A stretch of 64,000 bases of DNA from Rhodocytophaga rosea (GTDB taxonomy: Bacteria > Bacteroidota > Bacteroidia > Cytophagales > 172606-1): positions 5,432,501-5,496,500 of the forward strand of contig NZ_CP048222.1 in assembly GCF_010119975.1 (NCBI RefSeq), in the 5' to 3' direction. Below are positions 22,507-31,137 of this stretch, in pieces. The translations under genes and the position numbers were made by a program. Positions within the stretch are counted from its first letter, which is position 1, and each line of letters opens with the position of its first letter. Under the pieces are notes generated by a model. The model did no database searches. It worked only from the letters and a program-made list of their open reading frames with translations, and had not been told where the DNA came from.

Positions 22507-24885
22507 ATGCTTCAAAATTATCTCACTATCGCCTTACGGAATTTATTTAAAAACAAAGTCTATTCCTTTCTCAATATTTTTGGCTTAGCCATAGGAATGG
22601 CCGTTGCCGTGCTGATCGGATTCTGGCTGCACGATGAACTGACCTATAATAAATTCCACGCAAACTACGACCGTATCGGGCAGGTGAAAACCACGCAGAC
22701 CTTTAACGGTGAAACAGGTACTCATTCAGCGGTAGCTATTCCTTTGTCGGAAGAACTGCGGAGTAAGTATACTTCTGATTTCAAATATGTGGTAATGACT
22801 TCCTGGAATTTCGGGCATATTCTGGCCTATGGCGATAAAAGAATTTCTACCCAAGGCCTCTATACCCAGCCGGAATTCCCCGAAATGATGACGCTGAAAA
22901 TGATCAAAGGGAGCCGCAACGCCCTTAAAGACCCTTCTTCTATGCTGATTAATGCATCGCTGGCAAAATCACTTTTCGGCGACGAGGATCCGATGAATAA
23001 AGTAATCAAGAAAAATAACAAGACCACCTATAAGATAGCCGGTGTATTTGAGGATTTGCCCCGTAATTCAGAATTCTATGAGTCATCGCTGCTTATTCCC
23101 TGGGAAGCCTATTTAGCCGAAGAACCCTGGGTAAAAAACTCCTATGATCAGTGGGGCAACCATTCCTGGCAAATGTTTGTGCAATTAAACGACAAAGTAG
23201 ATTTTAATAAGGTTACAGCCAAAATCAGAGGAATTCCCATGCAGCACCTAACCGCTTCTGATGGGCAGGAAGAAGTGCTGGTACATCCGATGAGTAAATG
23301 GCATTTGTATTCCGAGTTTAAAGATGGCTCAGTGGTAGGTGGACGGATTCAGTTTGTCTGGCTATTTGCCATTATTGGCATATTTGTGCTGCTATTGGCT
23401 TGTATCAACTTTATGAATCTGGCCACCGCCCGTTCTGAAAAACGTTCGAAAGAAGTAGGGATTCGTAAAGCCGTAGGTTCGGTAAAAAGCCAGCTGGTAT
23501 TTCAATTTTTAAGCGAATCTATATTAGTCGTATTTATCGCTTTTTTCCTGGCCTATTTTATTGTACTTATTAGCTTACCCTGGTTTAATGAACTGGCCGA
23601 CAAAAAAATGAACAGCCAGTGGGCAAACCCGGTTTTCTGGCTGGCAAGCATTGGGTTTACCTTGTTTACTGGCCTGTTAGCTGGCAGTTATCCGGCTTTC
23701 TATCTGTCGTCGTTCAATCCGGTGCGGGTATTAAAAGGTACATTCAAAGTTGGGAAGTTTGCGGCCTTGCCCAGGCAAGTGCTGGTGGTATTACAATTTA
23801 CCGTTTCTGTTACCCTCATCATCGGGACAGCCGTTGTATTCAAACAAATACAGCATGCCAAAAACCGTCCGGTAGGGTATAACCGCGAAGGCTTGATTTC
23901 TGTCTCTGTTCACACAGAAGACCTGAACGGAAAGTATGAAGTGCTGCGGAGTGAACTGCTCAAAACAGAGGCTGTACAGGAAATGGCACAATCCGGCAGC
24001 CCGACTACCGCCATTTACCAGAACCAGATTGGCTTCGACTGGAAAGGAAAAGATCCCAATTCTGTTCCTCTTTTTGCTATTGTATCGCACTCACATGATT
24101 ACGGAAAAACGATTAATTGGCAGATGCTGCAAGGCCGGGATTTTTCCAGAGACTATAGTACAGATACTTCCGGGCTTATTCTCAACGAAGCAGCGCTCAA
24201 GGTAACTGGCCTTAAAAATCCGGTGGGAGAAACTATTAAATGGAATGATAAAAACTGGCAGATCATTGGGATTATAAAGGATATGGTTATTCAATCGCCA
24301 TTCCGGCCTATTGAGCCTACCATTTTCAAGCTGGACTATGGCTGGGTAGGGGTGATAACCATTCGTTTGAAACCAGGCGTTCCAGTCCGGGATGCCCTGG
24401 CACAAGTTGAATCGGTTTTCAAGAAAATGAGTCCGGCCAGTCCCTTCGATTATAAATTCACTGATGAAGAATATGCCCGCAAATTCAGCGATGAAGAACG
24501 CATTGGAACGCTGGCGAGTGTATTTGCCGGCCTGGCCATTCTCATCAGTTGCCTGGGCTTATTTGGCTTAGCTTCGTTCACTGCTGAGCAGCGCATCAAA
24601 GAAATTGGTATTCGCAAAGTGCTGGGCGCTTCGGTAGTAGATCTGTGGATGTTGTTATCGAAAGATTTTGTACGTCTGGTCATTATTTCTTTACTGATTG
24701 CAGCGCCTATTGCTTATTATGTAATGTATAAATGGCTGTCAACATATGACTACCGTTCTCAGATTTCCTGGTGGATTTTTGCGGGAACGGCTCTATGTGC
24801 GCTGTTAATTACGCTGCTCACCGTAAGTTACCAGTCTATTCGGGCAGCCCTGGCTAATCCGGTAAAAAGCCTGCGAAGCGAGTAA
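22507..24885 (+). CDS. MacB/FtsX-type ABC transporter permease, array member 7
   Basis: 792 residues, MLQNYLTIALRN start, with the N-terminal helix ~22-42. It is a tandem duplicate of member 6 (shared segments listed there) that has diverged mostly in the second periplasmic domain, which reads SGSPTTAIYQNQIGFDWKGK against STSPTTEVWNTNGGFNWEGK. Coupling motifs are KEVGIRKAVGSVKSQL (~315) and IKEIGIRKVLGAS. The C terminus is SLRSE, not SLRNE. It has its own regulatory block upstream and a strong terminator downstream, so it may be a single-gene transcription unit, unlike its neighbours. Confidence 0.92.
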   Translation: MLQNYLTIALRNLFKNKVYSFLNIFGLAIGMAVAVLIGFWLHDELTYNKFHANYDRIGQVKTTQTFNGETGTHSAVAIPLSEELRSKYTSDFKYVVMTSWNFGHILAYGDKRISTQGLYTQPEFPEMMTLKMIKGSRNALKDPSSMLINASLAKSLFGDEDPMNKVIKKNNKTTYKIAGVFEDLPRNSEFYESSLLIPWEAYLAEEPWVKNSYDQWGNHSWQMFVQLNDKVDFNKVTAKIRGIPMQHLTASDGQEEVLVHPMSKWHLYSEFKDGSVVGGRIQFVWLFAIIGIFVLLLACINFMNLATARSEKRSKEVGIRKAVGSVKSQLVFQFLSESILVVFIAFFLAYFIVLISLPWFNELADKKMNSQWANPVFWLASIGFTLFTGLLAGSYPAFYLSSFNPVRVLKGTFKVGKFAALPRQVLVVLQFTVSVTLIIGTAVVFKQIQHAKNRPVGYNREGLISVSVHTEDLNGKYEVLRSELLKTEAVQEMAQSGSPTTAIYQNQIGFDWKGKDPNSVPLFAIVSHSHDYGKTINWQMLQGRDFSRDYSTDTSGLILNEAALKVTGLKNPVGETIKWNDKNWQIIGIIKDMVIQSPFRPIEPTIFKLDYGWVGVITIRLKPGVPVRDALAQVESVFKKMSPASPFDYKFTDEEYARKFSDEERIGTLASVFAGLAILISCLGLFGLASFTAEQRIKEIGIRKVLGASVVDLWMLLSKDFVRLVIISLLIAAPIAYYVMYKWLSTYDYRSQISWWIFAGTALCALLITLLTVSYQSIRAALANPVKSLRSE

Positions 24886-24900
24886 ATATATTGAATACAG

Positions 24901-24947
24901 GAATAGAACCGGCACAAATATGTTGTATACCGGTTCTATTCTTTTTT
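24901..24947 (+). terminator. Rho-independent terminator after permease 7
   Basis: A 12-bp perfect stem GAATAGAACCGG / CCGGTTCTATTC (24901-24912 and 24930-24941) is followed by TTTTTT. This is the best terminator inside the array and ends the transcript of permease 7. Confidence 0.88.
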
Positions 24948-25031
24948 GCGCTTGTATTCCCTGTTAAGTATTTTCTGCTTGTAATGGAGAAGTAATACTA
25001 GCGTTCACCATCCGCCCACCTATACAGACAC

Positions 25032-25940
25032 ATGATGAAAAGCATCTCTTTACTCTCCTTATTTCTGTTCCTTTTTATCGGAATGGGTTTTGCCCAAAAT
25101 GCTAAAAAAGAGAATTCTACCTATCTGAACCAATCGCCTCCAGGTTCCACTCCCCAAATATTTGCGCCAGGCATCGTCTCAGTAAAAGATAGATATGAGT
25201 TTGGTTCGGTTTTTACCAAGGATGGAAAAGATTTTTATTTTGCTATTGAAGAAGAGAAACGGCCACGTATTGAATGTATCAAATATGAAAACGACAAATG
25301 GTCGGAACCGGCAAAAGTACTCGCCAGCGACAAATATGGCTATAACGACCCATTTTTATCTCCCGATGAACAAAGGCTGTTCTTTATTTCAGACCAGGCC
25401 ATGGATGGAAAAGGCGATAAAAAAGATATTGACATCTGGTATGTAGAGCGGCAAAAAGACGGATGGTCGAAACCTTTGAATGCCGGCAAAGAGATCAATT
25501 CTGCCCATAACGAATATTATATCTCTTTCACCAAAGGAGGAACCATGTATTATTCATCCAATAAGCAGGCTGAAAATGTCAAATCCAACAAGTACGATAT
25601 CTATACTTCTCCTTTTTCTAAATCTGCATTTGGTGCTTCCACCAGGCTAGGCAGCGCCATTAATTCTGAGCATTATGAAGCCGATGTATTTGTTTCCCCC
25701 AATGAAGACTATCTGATCTATTGTGCAGAACGGCCGGATGGAGTTGGCCGGGGAGATTTATGGATCAGCTTTAAAGACAGTAAGGGACAATGGGGAAAGG
25801 CAAAAAATATGGGAAATGCTATTAATACGCAGGGTTATGAATTTTGCCCATTTGTTACGGCCGATGGGAAATACCTTTTCTTTTCAAGGGACGGAGACAT
25901 CTTCTGGGTAGATGCAAAAGTAATAAGCGGACTCAAATAA
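25032..25940 (+). CDS. Secreted PD40/TolB-like beta-propeller protein
   Basis: 302 residues with a signal peptide (about 1-21, GMGFA|Q). The mature part has at least four repeats of the WD40-like PD40 type, each with an SPD/SPN-like turn followed by a hydrophobic strand: NDPFLSPDEQRLFFIS (~115-130), ISFTKGGTMYYSS, ADVFVSPNEDYLIYCA and CPFVTADGKYLFFSR. Such propellers occur in TolB and in many Bacteroidota periplasmic or surface proteins, where they bind proteins or glycans. No catalytic motif is evident. It lies alone between the terminator of permease 7 and the regulatory block of permease 8, in the same orientation, and is the only non-permease of ordinary size in the array. A role as periplasmic partner of the permeases is a guess. 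Confidence 0.78.
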   Translation: MMKSISLLSLFLFLFIGMGFAQNAKKENSTYLNQSPPGSTPQIFAPGIVSVKDRYEFGSVFTKDGKDFYFAIEEEKRPRIECIKYENDKWSEPAKVLASDKYGYNDPFLSPDEQRLFFISDQAMDGKGDKKDIDIWYVERQKDGWSKPLNAGKEINSAHNEYYISFTKGGTMYYSSNKQAENVKSNKYDIYTSPFSKSAFGASTRLGSAINSEHYEADVFVSPNEDYLIYCAERPDGVGRGDLWISFKDSKGQWGKAKNMGNAINTQGYEFCPFVTADGKYLFFSRDGDIFWVDAKVISGLK

Positions 25941-25999
25941 TTCTTAGCATGCAGTGGTTTACCAGCTATTTCAGGTATACTTAATTCTGTAATTCCCAC

Positions 26000-26036
26000 T
26001 GTTCATCTGCGTGCAATAGCTGTTCATTTCCGGACA
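26000..26036. promoter_or_regulatory. Tandem dyad upstream activating sites for permease 8
   Basis: TGTTC-N6-GTGCA at 26000-26015 and TGTTC-N6-GGACA at 26021-26036, 21 bp apart, as at 22333-22369. The distance to the -24 element is 65 bp, against 66 bp in the other copy. The conserved spacing with diverged filler sequence argues for function. Confidence 0.6.
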
Positions 26037-26101
26037 CCTTTTTAATAGAGAATAGATAATATTTATTGTTAATGCTCTGATTTATAGTTTTTTATTATAA
26101 A

Positions 26102-26116
26102 GGCAGATTTATTGTG
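26102..26116 (+). promoter_or_regulatory. Sigma54-like -24/-12 promoter of permease 8
   Basis: GGCAG at 26102-26106 and TTGTG at 26112-26116 form GG-N10-GT. The 14-base core is identical to the element before permease 7. The expected RNA start is near 26127, about 56 bases before the ATG at 26183. Confidence 0.5.
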
Positions 26117-26182
26117 ATAATTGGTGCAGCTGAGACATGCCAGAATTTTACATATACCATAAACCGCTATACTTGAGATACT

Positions 26183-28554
26183 ATGCTTCGTAACTATTTA
26201 ACTGTTGCCTTTCGCAATCTGTGGCGAAACAAAGCTTTTTCCTTTATTAATATTTTTGGATTATCTGTTGGCCTTACTGCCGGCATCTTGCTGCTGCTAT
26301 GGGTGCAGGACGAGCTTAGTTTCGATAAATTTCATCAGCATGCGGCTAATATCTATCGCTTGTCGGCCCGGATGAATATGGAAGGCGAAGGAAATATCTG
26401 GGGCACTACGCCGGCACCCATCACTGTTTTTGCTTTGAAAGACGTTCCTGAAGTTGCCAATGCCTGCCGGATTAAACAGACCTGGAGTGAAGCCTTGTAT
26501 CAGTACAAAGATAAAAGCCTGATGCAGGGAAAGTCGGCTTATGTAGATCCTTCTTTCTTTGATGTGTTTTCTTTTCCTCTGGTGCAAGGCAACCCCAAAA
26601 AACCATTCTCAGTCATTCGTTCCATGGTACTTACAGAAACGGCAGCCCAGAAGTATTTTGGAAATGAAAATCCTATTGGAAAAATCATACGGGTAGATAA
26701 CAAGCATAATTACGAGGTAAGCGGTGTGATCCGGGATATGCCAGGTAATTCCAGTCTGAAATATGAGGTGCTACTGCCTATGGATGTAGTAAAGGAAGAA
26801 TATGGTGGCAACGGTGACTGGAAAACCATTGATGAGGATTGGGGAAATTATAATTTTGATACCTACTTTTCTCTTCACCAAACCGCCAAAGCAACTACTG
26901 TAGCTGATAAACTTACCCAGATTCACCGCAAAAATCAGCCAAACGAATTTACAGCTAAAATGAACTACCTTATGCAACCGCTGCCTCAGTTGCATTTGTA
27001 CAAAGCGGATGGCACCGACGCTGGTATCCAGACGGTCCGGATTATGGGCCTGGTAGCCATTGTTATCATTCTGATTGCCTGCATTAATTATGTGAATTTA
27101 GCTACCGCACGGGCTACCAAACGGGCCAAAGAAGTGAGTATGCGCAAAATTGTGGGTGCCGACCGGCGACAGCTTTTCGGGCAGTTTATGGGTGAATCGG
27201 CACTGGTGCTGGGAATGTCGCTCATTGTTGCCCTGATACTCATTGGCTTACTGGTACCAGTATATAATGATCTTTCCGGCAAGCAACTGGTGTTCAATCC
27301 GCTGGAACCGCAGATTTTATCCGTGCTTGTACTTACCATGCTGGTTACATTGATACTGGCAGGTTGTTATCCGGCATTGCTGCTTTCCTCCTTTAAGCCC
27401 CTACATTTGATGCGGGCTACGGCTTATTCATCCGGTGGGAGCAACTCAGCTTTCCGGAAAGGCCTGGTAGTTGTGCAATTTGCATTATCGATTATACTCA
27501 TTATCGGTACGCTGGTAGTAGGCGGTCAGCTGGATTATATCCGCAGTAAAAATTTAGGATACGACAAAGAAAATGTAATGACGTTTGGACTGCGTGAAAT
27601 CGAAAACCATTTTGAAGCGGCCAAAGCCGAATTGCTTAAACAACCTGGTGTGCTGGACGTAACCGCTACTGGTGGGAATGTGTTGAATAACTGGTCATCT
27701 ACTGGTGATACAGACTGGGAGGGTAAAGCGCCAGACCGTACGTTCATCATTAACCAATTGTCTGTGGAACGTAATTTTTTGCAATTAATGAACTTACAAC
27801 TGGTGGCAGGAAAAGGTTTTTCAGGTACCCCCGCCGATTCTACCCATTACATTCTCAACGAAACGGCTATCCAGCAAATGGGCATTAGTGACCCGGTTGG
27901 CAAATCATTTAAATTTCATGAAAGGAATGGCACCATTGTCGGGGTGGTAAAGGATTTTCATTTTAAGAACCTGAGCCAGAAAATTGAGCCCATGATCCTA
28001 TTCTACTGGCCTAACTGGCGGGGGCCATGTATGTAAAAACTACTGCCCAGAATGCCTCAAAAGCCATTGCTGCTGCTGAGAAAATATGGAACCAATATAA
28101 TCCCGGCTATCCATTTATATATAATTTTTTGGACGAAGAATTTAACCGCATGTACCAGACCGATCAGACGGTAGGTAAATTATTCAATTCTTTTGCTGCC
28201 ATTGCCATACTGATTTCCTGTTTAGGCCTGTTTGGACTGGCTGCGTTTACGGCTGAGCAGCGTACCAAAGAGATTGGTATCCGCAAAGTACTGGGTGCAT
28301 CCGTTCAGAATATTGTGCTGCTGCTTTCCAAAGAATTTATCCGGCTGGTAATAATTGCCTTTGTGATTGCTGCGCCTATTGCCTGGTATGCGATGAATGA
28401 GTGGCTGGAGAATTTTGCTTACAGCGTAGATATAAGCCCCTGGGTATTTGCCCTGGCCGGATTGCTTGCCATAGTGATTGCTTTTATTACTGTGAGCTGG
28501 CAGGCCATAAAAGCTGCTATCATGAACCCGGTGAGAAGTTTGAGAAATGAGTAA
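26183..28554 (+). pseudogene. MacB/FtsX-type ABC permease, array member 8, broken by one frameshift
   Basis: The first frame (MLRNYLTVAFRN) runs to a stop at 28036 and covers the first FtsX block and second periplasmic domain. The last FtsX block is open in the -1 frame through 28554, reading MYVKTTAQNA from 28027. The junction is the G-run in GGCGGGGGCCATG (28017-28029); one more G gives NWRGAMYVKT, the continuous family sequence. Coupling motif 1 is unusual: KEVSMRKIVGADRRQL (~316), where siblings have EVGIRK. Motif 2 is normal (TKEIGIRKVLGAS). It is first in the third transcription unit, behind its own dyads and promoter. The end reads NPVRSLRNE. Lesion or sequencing error cannot be told apart here. 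Confidence 0.85.
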
Positions 28555-28591
28555 AAACTACCTGAACCTGGATTACTAAACATAATTGTCT

Positions 28592-30994
28592 ATGTTAAAA
28601 AATCATCTGACTATCGCTGTCCGCACCTTACTGAAAAATAAGGTTTTTTCACTCATCAATGTGGCCGGATTAGCCATTGCTACTACTGCCTTTCTGCTCA
28701 TTATGTATTATGTGCAGTTTGAATACAGTTATGAGGGTTTCAATGCAAAAGCCGATCATATTTACCGGGTAACACTGGATTTATACAAAGGGGCTGAATA
28801 TGTGGCCACTGATAGTGAAACCTATCCGGCATTAGCACCAGCGTTAAAAACACAAATGCCGGAAGTCGCCGATTATGTACGCGTGCAGCATGTAGGCGAA
28901 TGTGAGGCAGGCGTTAAAGAAAAATCCATTCTGGTAGAAAGAGTATATGCCGCAGACGCTTCTCTGTTTTCTATGTTTAGCTTTTCATTTCTGAAAGGCA
29001 ATCCTACAGAAGCTTTACGTCAGCCTATGCAGGCCGTACTTACGGAAACAGTAGCCAGGAAAATTTTCGGCAGTACAGATGTAGTTGGGAAAGTATTTCA
29101 TGTAAAGCCGCTCACCGAGAATGTAACCGTTGCAGGTGTGATACAAGATATTCCGGAAAATACGCACCTGAAGCTGGATATTATTCTTTCCTTAATTACC
29201 CTGGAAAAGCTGGGCCGGGACATGAATAGCTGGAACAGCAATAATAATTATACCTACGTAGAACTAAAGCCCGGAACTACCCTGGTGCAGCTAAACCAGA
29301 CACTGAAAAATATCTCTAAAGAAAGGCTGAAAAATGAAATGCTGACAGCAGAGCCAATCAAAGATATTCATTTATACTCTCATAAAGGGTTTGAACCTGA
29401 AGTAAATGGAGATATACAAATTGTTCGTTTCCTGATAGCTATTGCCATTGTAATTCTGCTCATAGGATTGATTAATTACGTAAATCTGACTACTGCCAGA
29501 GTAATAGAGCGGGCCAAAGAAGTAGGCATCCGAAAAACCCTGGGCTCGTCTAAAGTATCGCTTATTCATCAGTTTCTGGTGGAGTCTGCCTTAATTAATG
29601 TGGCTGCCCTGCTGATCTCTTTATTGCTGATACAGCTTTGCTTGCCCTTATACACAGAAATTATAGGCAAACCGATTCCTACTACTATTTTCCAAAACCG
29701 GAATTTCTGGTATACACTGGCCTTTACTTTTCTTGTAAACAACCTGCTTTCCGGTATTTATCCAGCCATATTTTTATCCTCAGCCAGGCCAAGTCTCATT
29801 CTGCAACGGAGATTTTCGGGCTCTCCCCAGAGCAGTTACCTACGCAAAGGACTGGTGGTAACAGAGTTTGCTGCTTCTGTTATATTGATTGCTACTACCT
29901 TTATTGTATACCAGCAGGTACATTTTATGCGAAGCCAGAAACTAGGCATGGATGCCAGCCAGATTCTGGTCGTAACAGCACCTGTTCTGACAGGAAATGA
30001 TTCGGTTTCTTTACGCAATAAAGAAGTTTTCAGAAATGAACTATTGAAAAAACCGTATGTTCAGCAGGTAGCCGGATCAAGTTCTGTTCCGGGAGTAAGT
30101 ATACATGAACTGAACACCCAAAACTCAATTGTCCGCTATGGCTCAGATGACAAAGCCGGGTATAATTACTATCTGTATGGAATTGATGCCCACTTTATTC
30201 CTACCCTGGGAATTGAAATGGCGGCTGGGCGTAACTTTTTTGAATCTTCCCCCAACGCTGGTGATGTGATCATCAATGAAGAAGCCGCCAGACAACTGGG
30301 GTTTGCTTCGCCTGCGGAGGCTATTGGTGGAAAGATCAATTTGCCCTACTATCCGGGTACAGCGTATTCGACTATTGTAGGCGTGATTAAAAATTTTCAT
30401 CAGCGCTCGCTGAAAGAGACACACTTGCCCTTGATTCACTGGTACAATGGCAATTACAATAATTTCTATACACTCAAGATAGACACCAAACACGCCAGAG
30501 AAATCGTAACGGCTACTGAAAAAACCTGGCAACAATTATTTCCGGGGCAAACACTTGAGTATTATTTTCTTAATGAAATGTTTGACCAGCAATACAAAAG
30601 TGAATTTCAGTTCGGCAAAATCACTGGTATATTTTCAGGAATGGCCATATTTATTGCCTGTTTAGGTTTATTCGGACTGGCTTCTTTCGCCATTTCCCAG
30701 CGTACCAAAGAAATTGGCGTACGCAAAGTGCTGGGCGCTTCGGTAAGCAATATTGTGCTACTACTTTCAAAGGATTTTCTGCGGCTTGTGTTGATTGCCT
30801 TTGTGGTGGCAGCACCGATTGCCTGGTATGGATTACACCAATGGTTACAGAATTTTGCTTACCGCATTGATGTGAGCTTCTGGATACTGGTACTGGCAGG
30901 TATACTTACAGGAATCATTGCTTTACTTACCATTAGCTTCCAGGCCATCAAAGCAGCGGTAATGAATCCGGTAAAAAGTTTGAGAAATGAATAG
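28592..30994 (+). CDS. MacB/FtsX-type ABC transporter permease, array member 9
   Basis: About 800 residues from the ATG at 28592 (MLKNHLTIAVRT). A TTG at 28586 would add only two residues and is less likely. Coupling motifs are KEVGIRKTLGSSKVSL (~309) and TKEIGVRKVLGAS, in the context FAISQRTKEIG, where most siblings have FTAEQR. It follows member 8 by only 37 bp, the tightest spacing in the array. That gap keeps only a scrap of the spacer element (CTGAACCTGGATTA at 28561-28574). It is presumably cotranscribed with member 8. Confidence 0.92.
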   Translation: MLKNHLTIAVRTLLKNKVFSLINVAGLAIATTAFLLIMYYVQFEYSYEGFNAKADHIYRVTLDLYKGAEYVATDSETYPALAPALKTQMPEVADYVRVQHVGECEAGVKEKSILVERVYAADASLFSMFSFSFLKGNPTEALRQPMQAVLTETVARKIFGSTDVVGKVFHVKPLTENVTVAGVIQDIPENTHLKLDIILSLITLEKLGRDMNSWNSNNNYTYVELKPGTTLVQLNQTLKNISKERLKNEMLTAEPIKDIHLYSHKGFEPEVNGDIQIVRFLIAIAIVILLIGLINYVNLTTARVIERAKEVGIRKTLGSSKVSLIHQFLVESALINVAALLISLLLIQLCLPLYTEIIGKPIPTTIFQNRNFWYTLAFTFLVNNLLSGIYPAIFLSSARPSLILQRRFSGSPQSSYLRKGLVVTEFAASVILIATTFIVYQQVHFMRSQKLGMDASQILVVTAPVLTGNDSVSLRNKEVFRNELLKKPYVQQVAGSSSVPGVSIHELNTQNSIVRYGSDDKAGYNYYLYGIDAHFIPTLGIEMAAGRNFFESSPNAGDVIINEEAARQLGFASPAEAIGGKINLPYYPGTAYSTIVGVIKNFHQRSLKETHLPLIHWYNGNYNNFYTLKIDTKHAREIVTATEKTWQQLFPGQTLEYYFLNEMFDQQYKSEFQFGKITGIFSGMAIFIACLGLFGLASFAISQRTKEIGVRKVLGASVSNIVLLLSKDFLRLVLIAFVVAAPIAWYGLHQWLQNFAYRIDVSFWILVLAGILTGIIALLTISFQAIKAAVMNPVKSLRNE

Positions 30995-31096
30995 TCTGGA
31001 ACCAGGATTTATCGGATAATTGGATTTTTAGGAGTAAAAGATTCATAACCAGATAATCCTGTAAATCCCAAAATCTGTGTAATCCAGGTTCTAGAT
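30994..31096. repeat. Intercistronic inverted-end element, copy S9
   Basis: GTCTGGAACC begins at the last base of the TAG stop codon, and GGTTCTAGAT closes the element at 31096. CCTGTAAATCCCAAAATC lies inside. The element abuts the coding sequence with no gap. Confidence 0.75.
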
Positions 31097-31137
31097 AAGA
31101 AAAATGAATGATGGAATAGACACCTAAAACAACCAAT

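Noticed and set aside
7073-26130. TTGG words at 7073, 22458 and 26121 as the -24 part of sigma54 promoters
   Set aside because: None has GC or GT after GG-N10. The GGCAG/TTGTG element at two of the loci fits the consensus better.
15530-28036. Programmed -1 ribosomal frameshifting in permeases 4 and 8
   Set aside because: Neither site has a canonical X-XXY-YYZ slippery heptamer in the right frame, the sites lie at different points of the protein, and the ten siblings are continuous.
28586-28592. TTG at 28586 as start of permease 9
   Set aside because: The ATG two codons later gives the MLKN start shared by the family.
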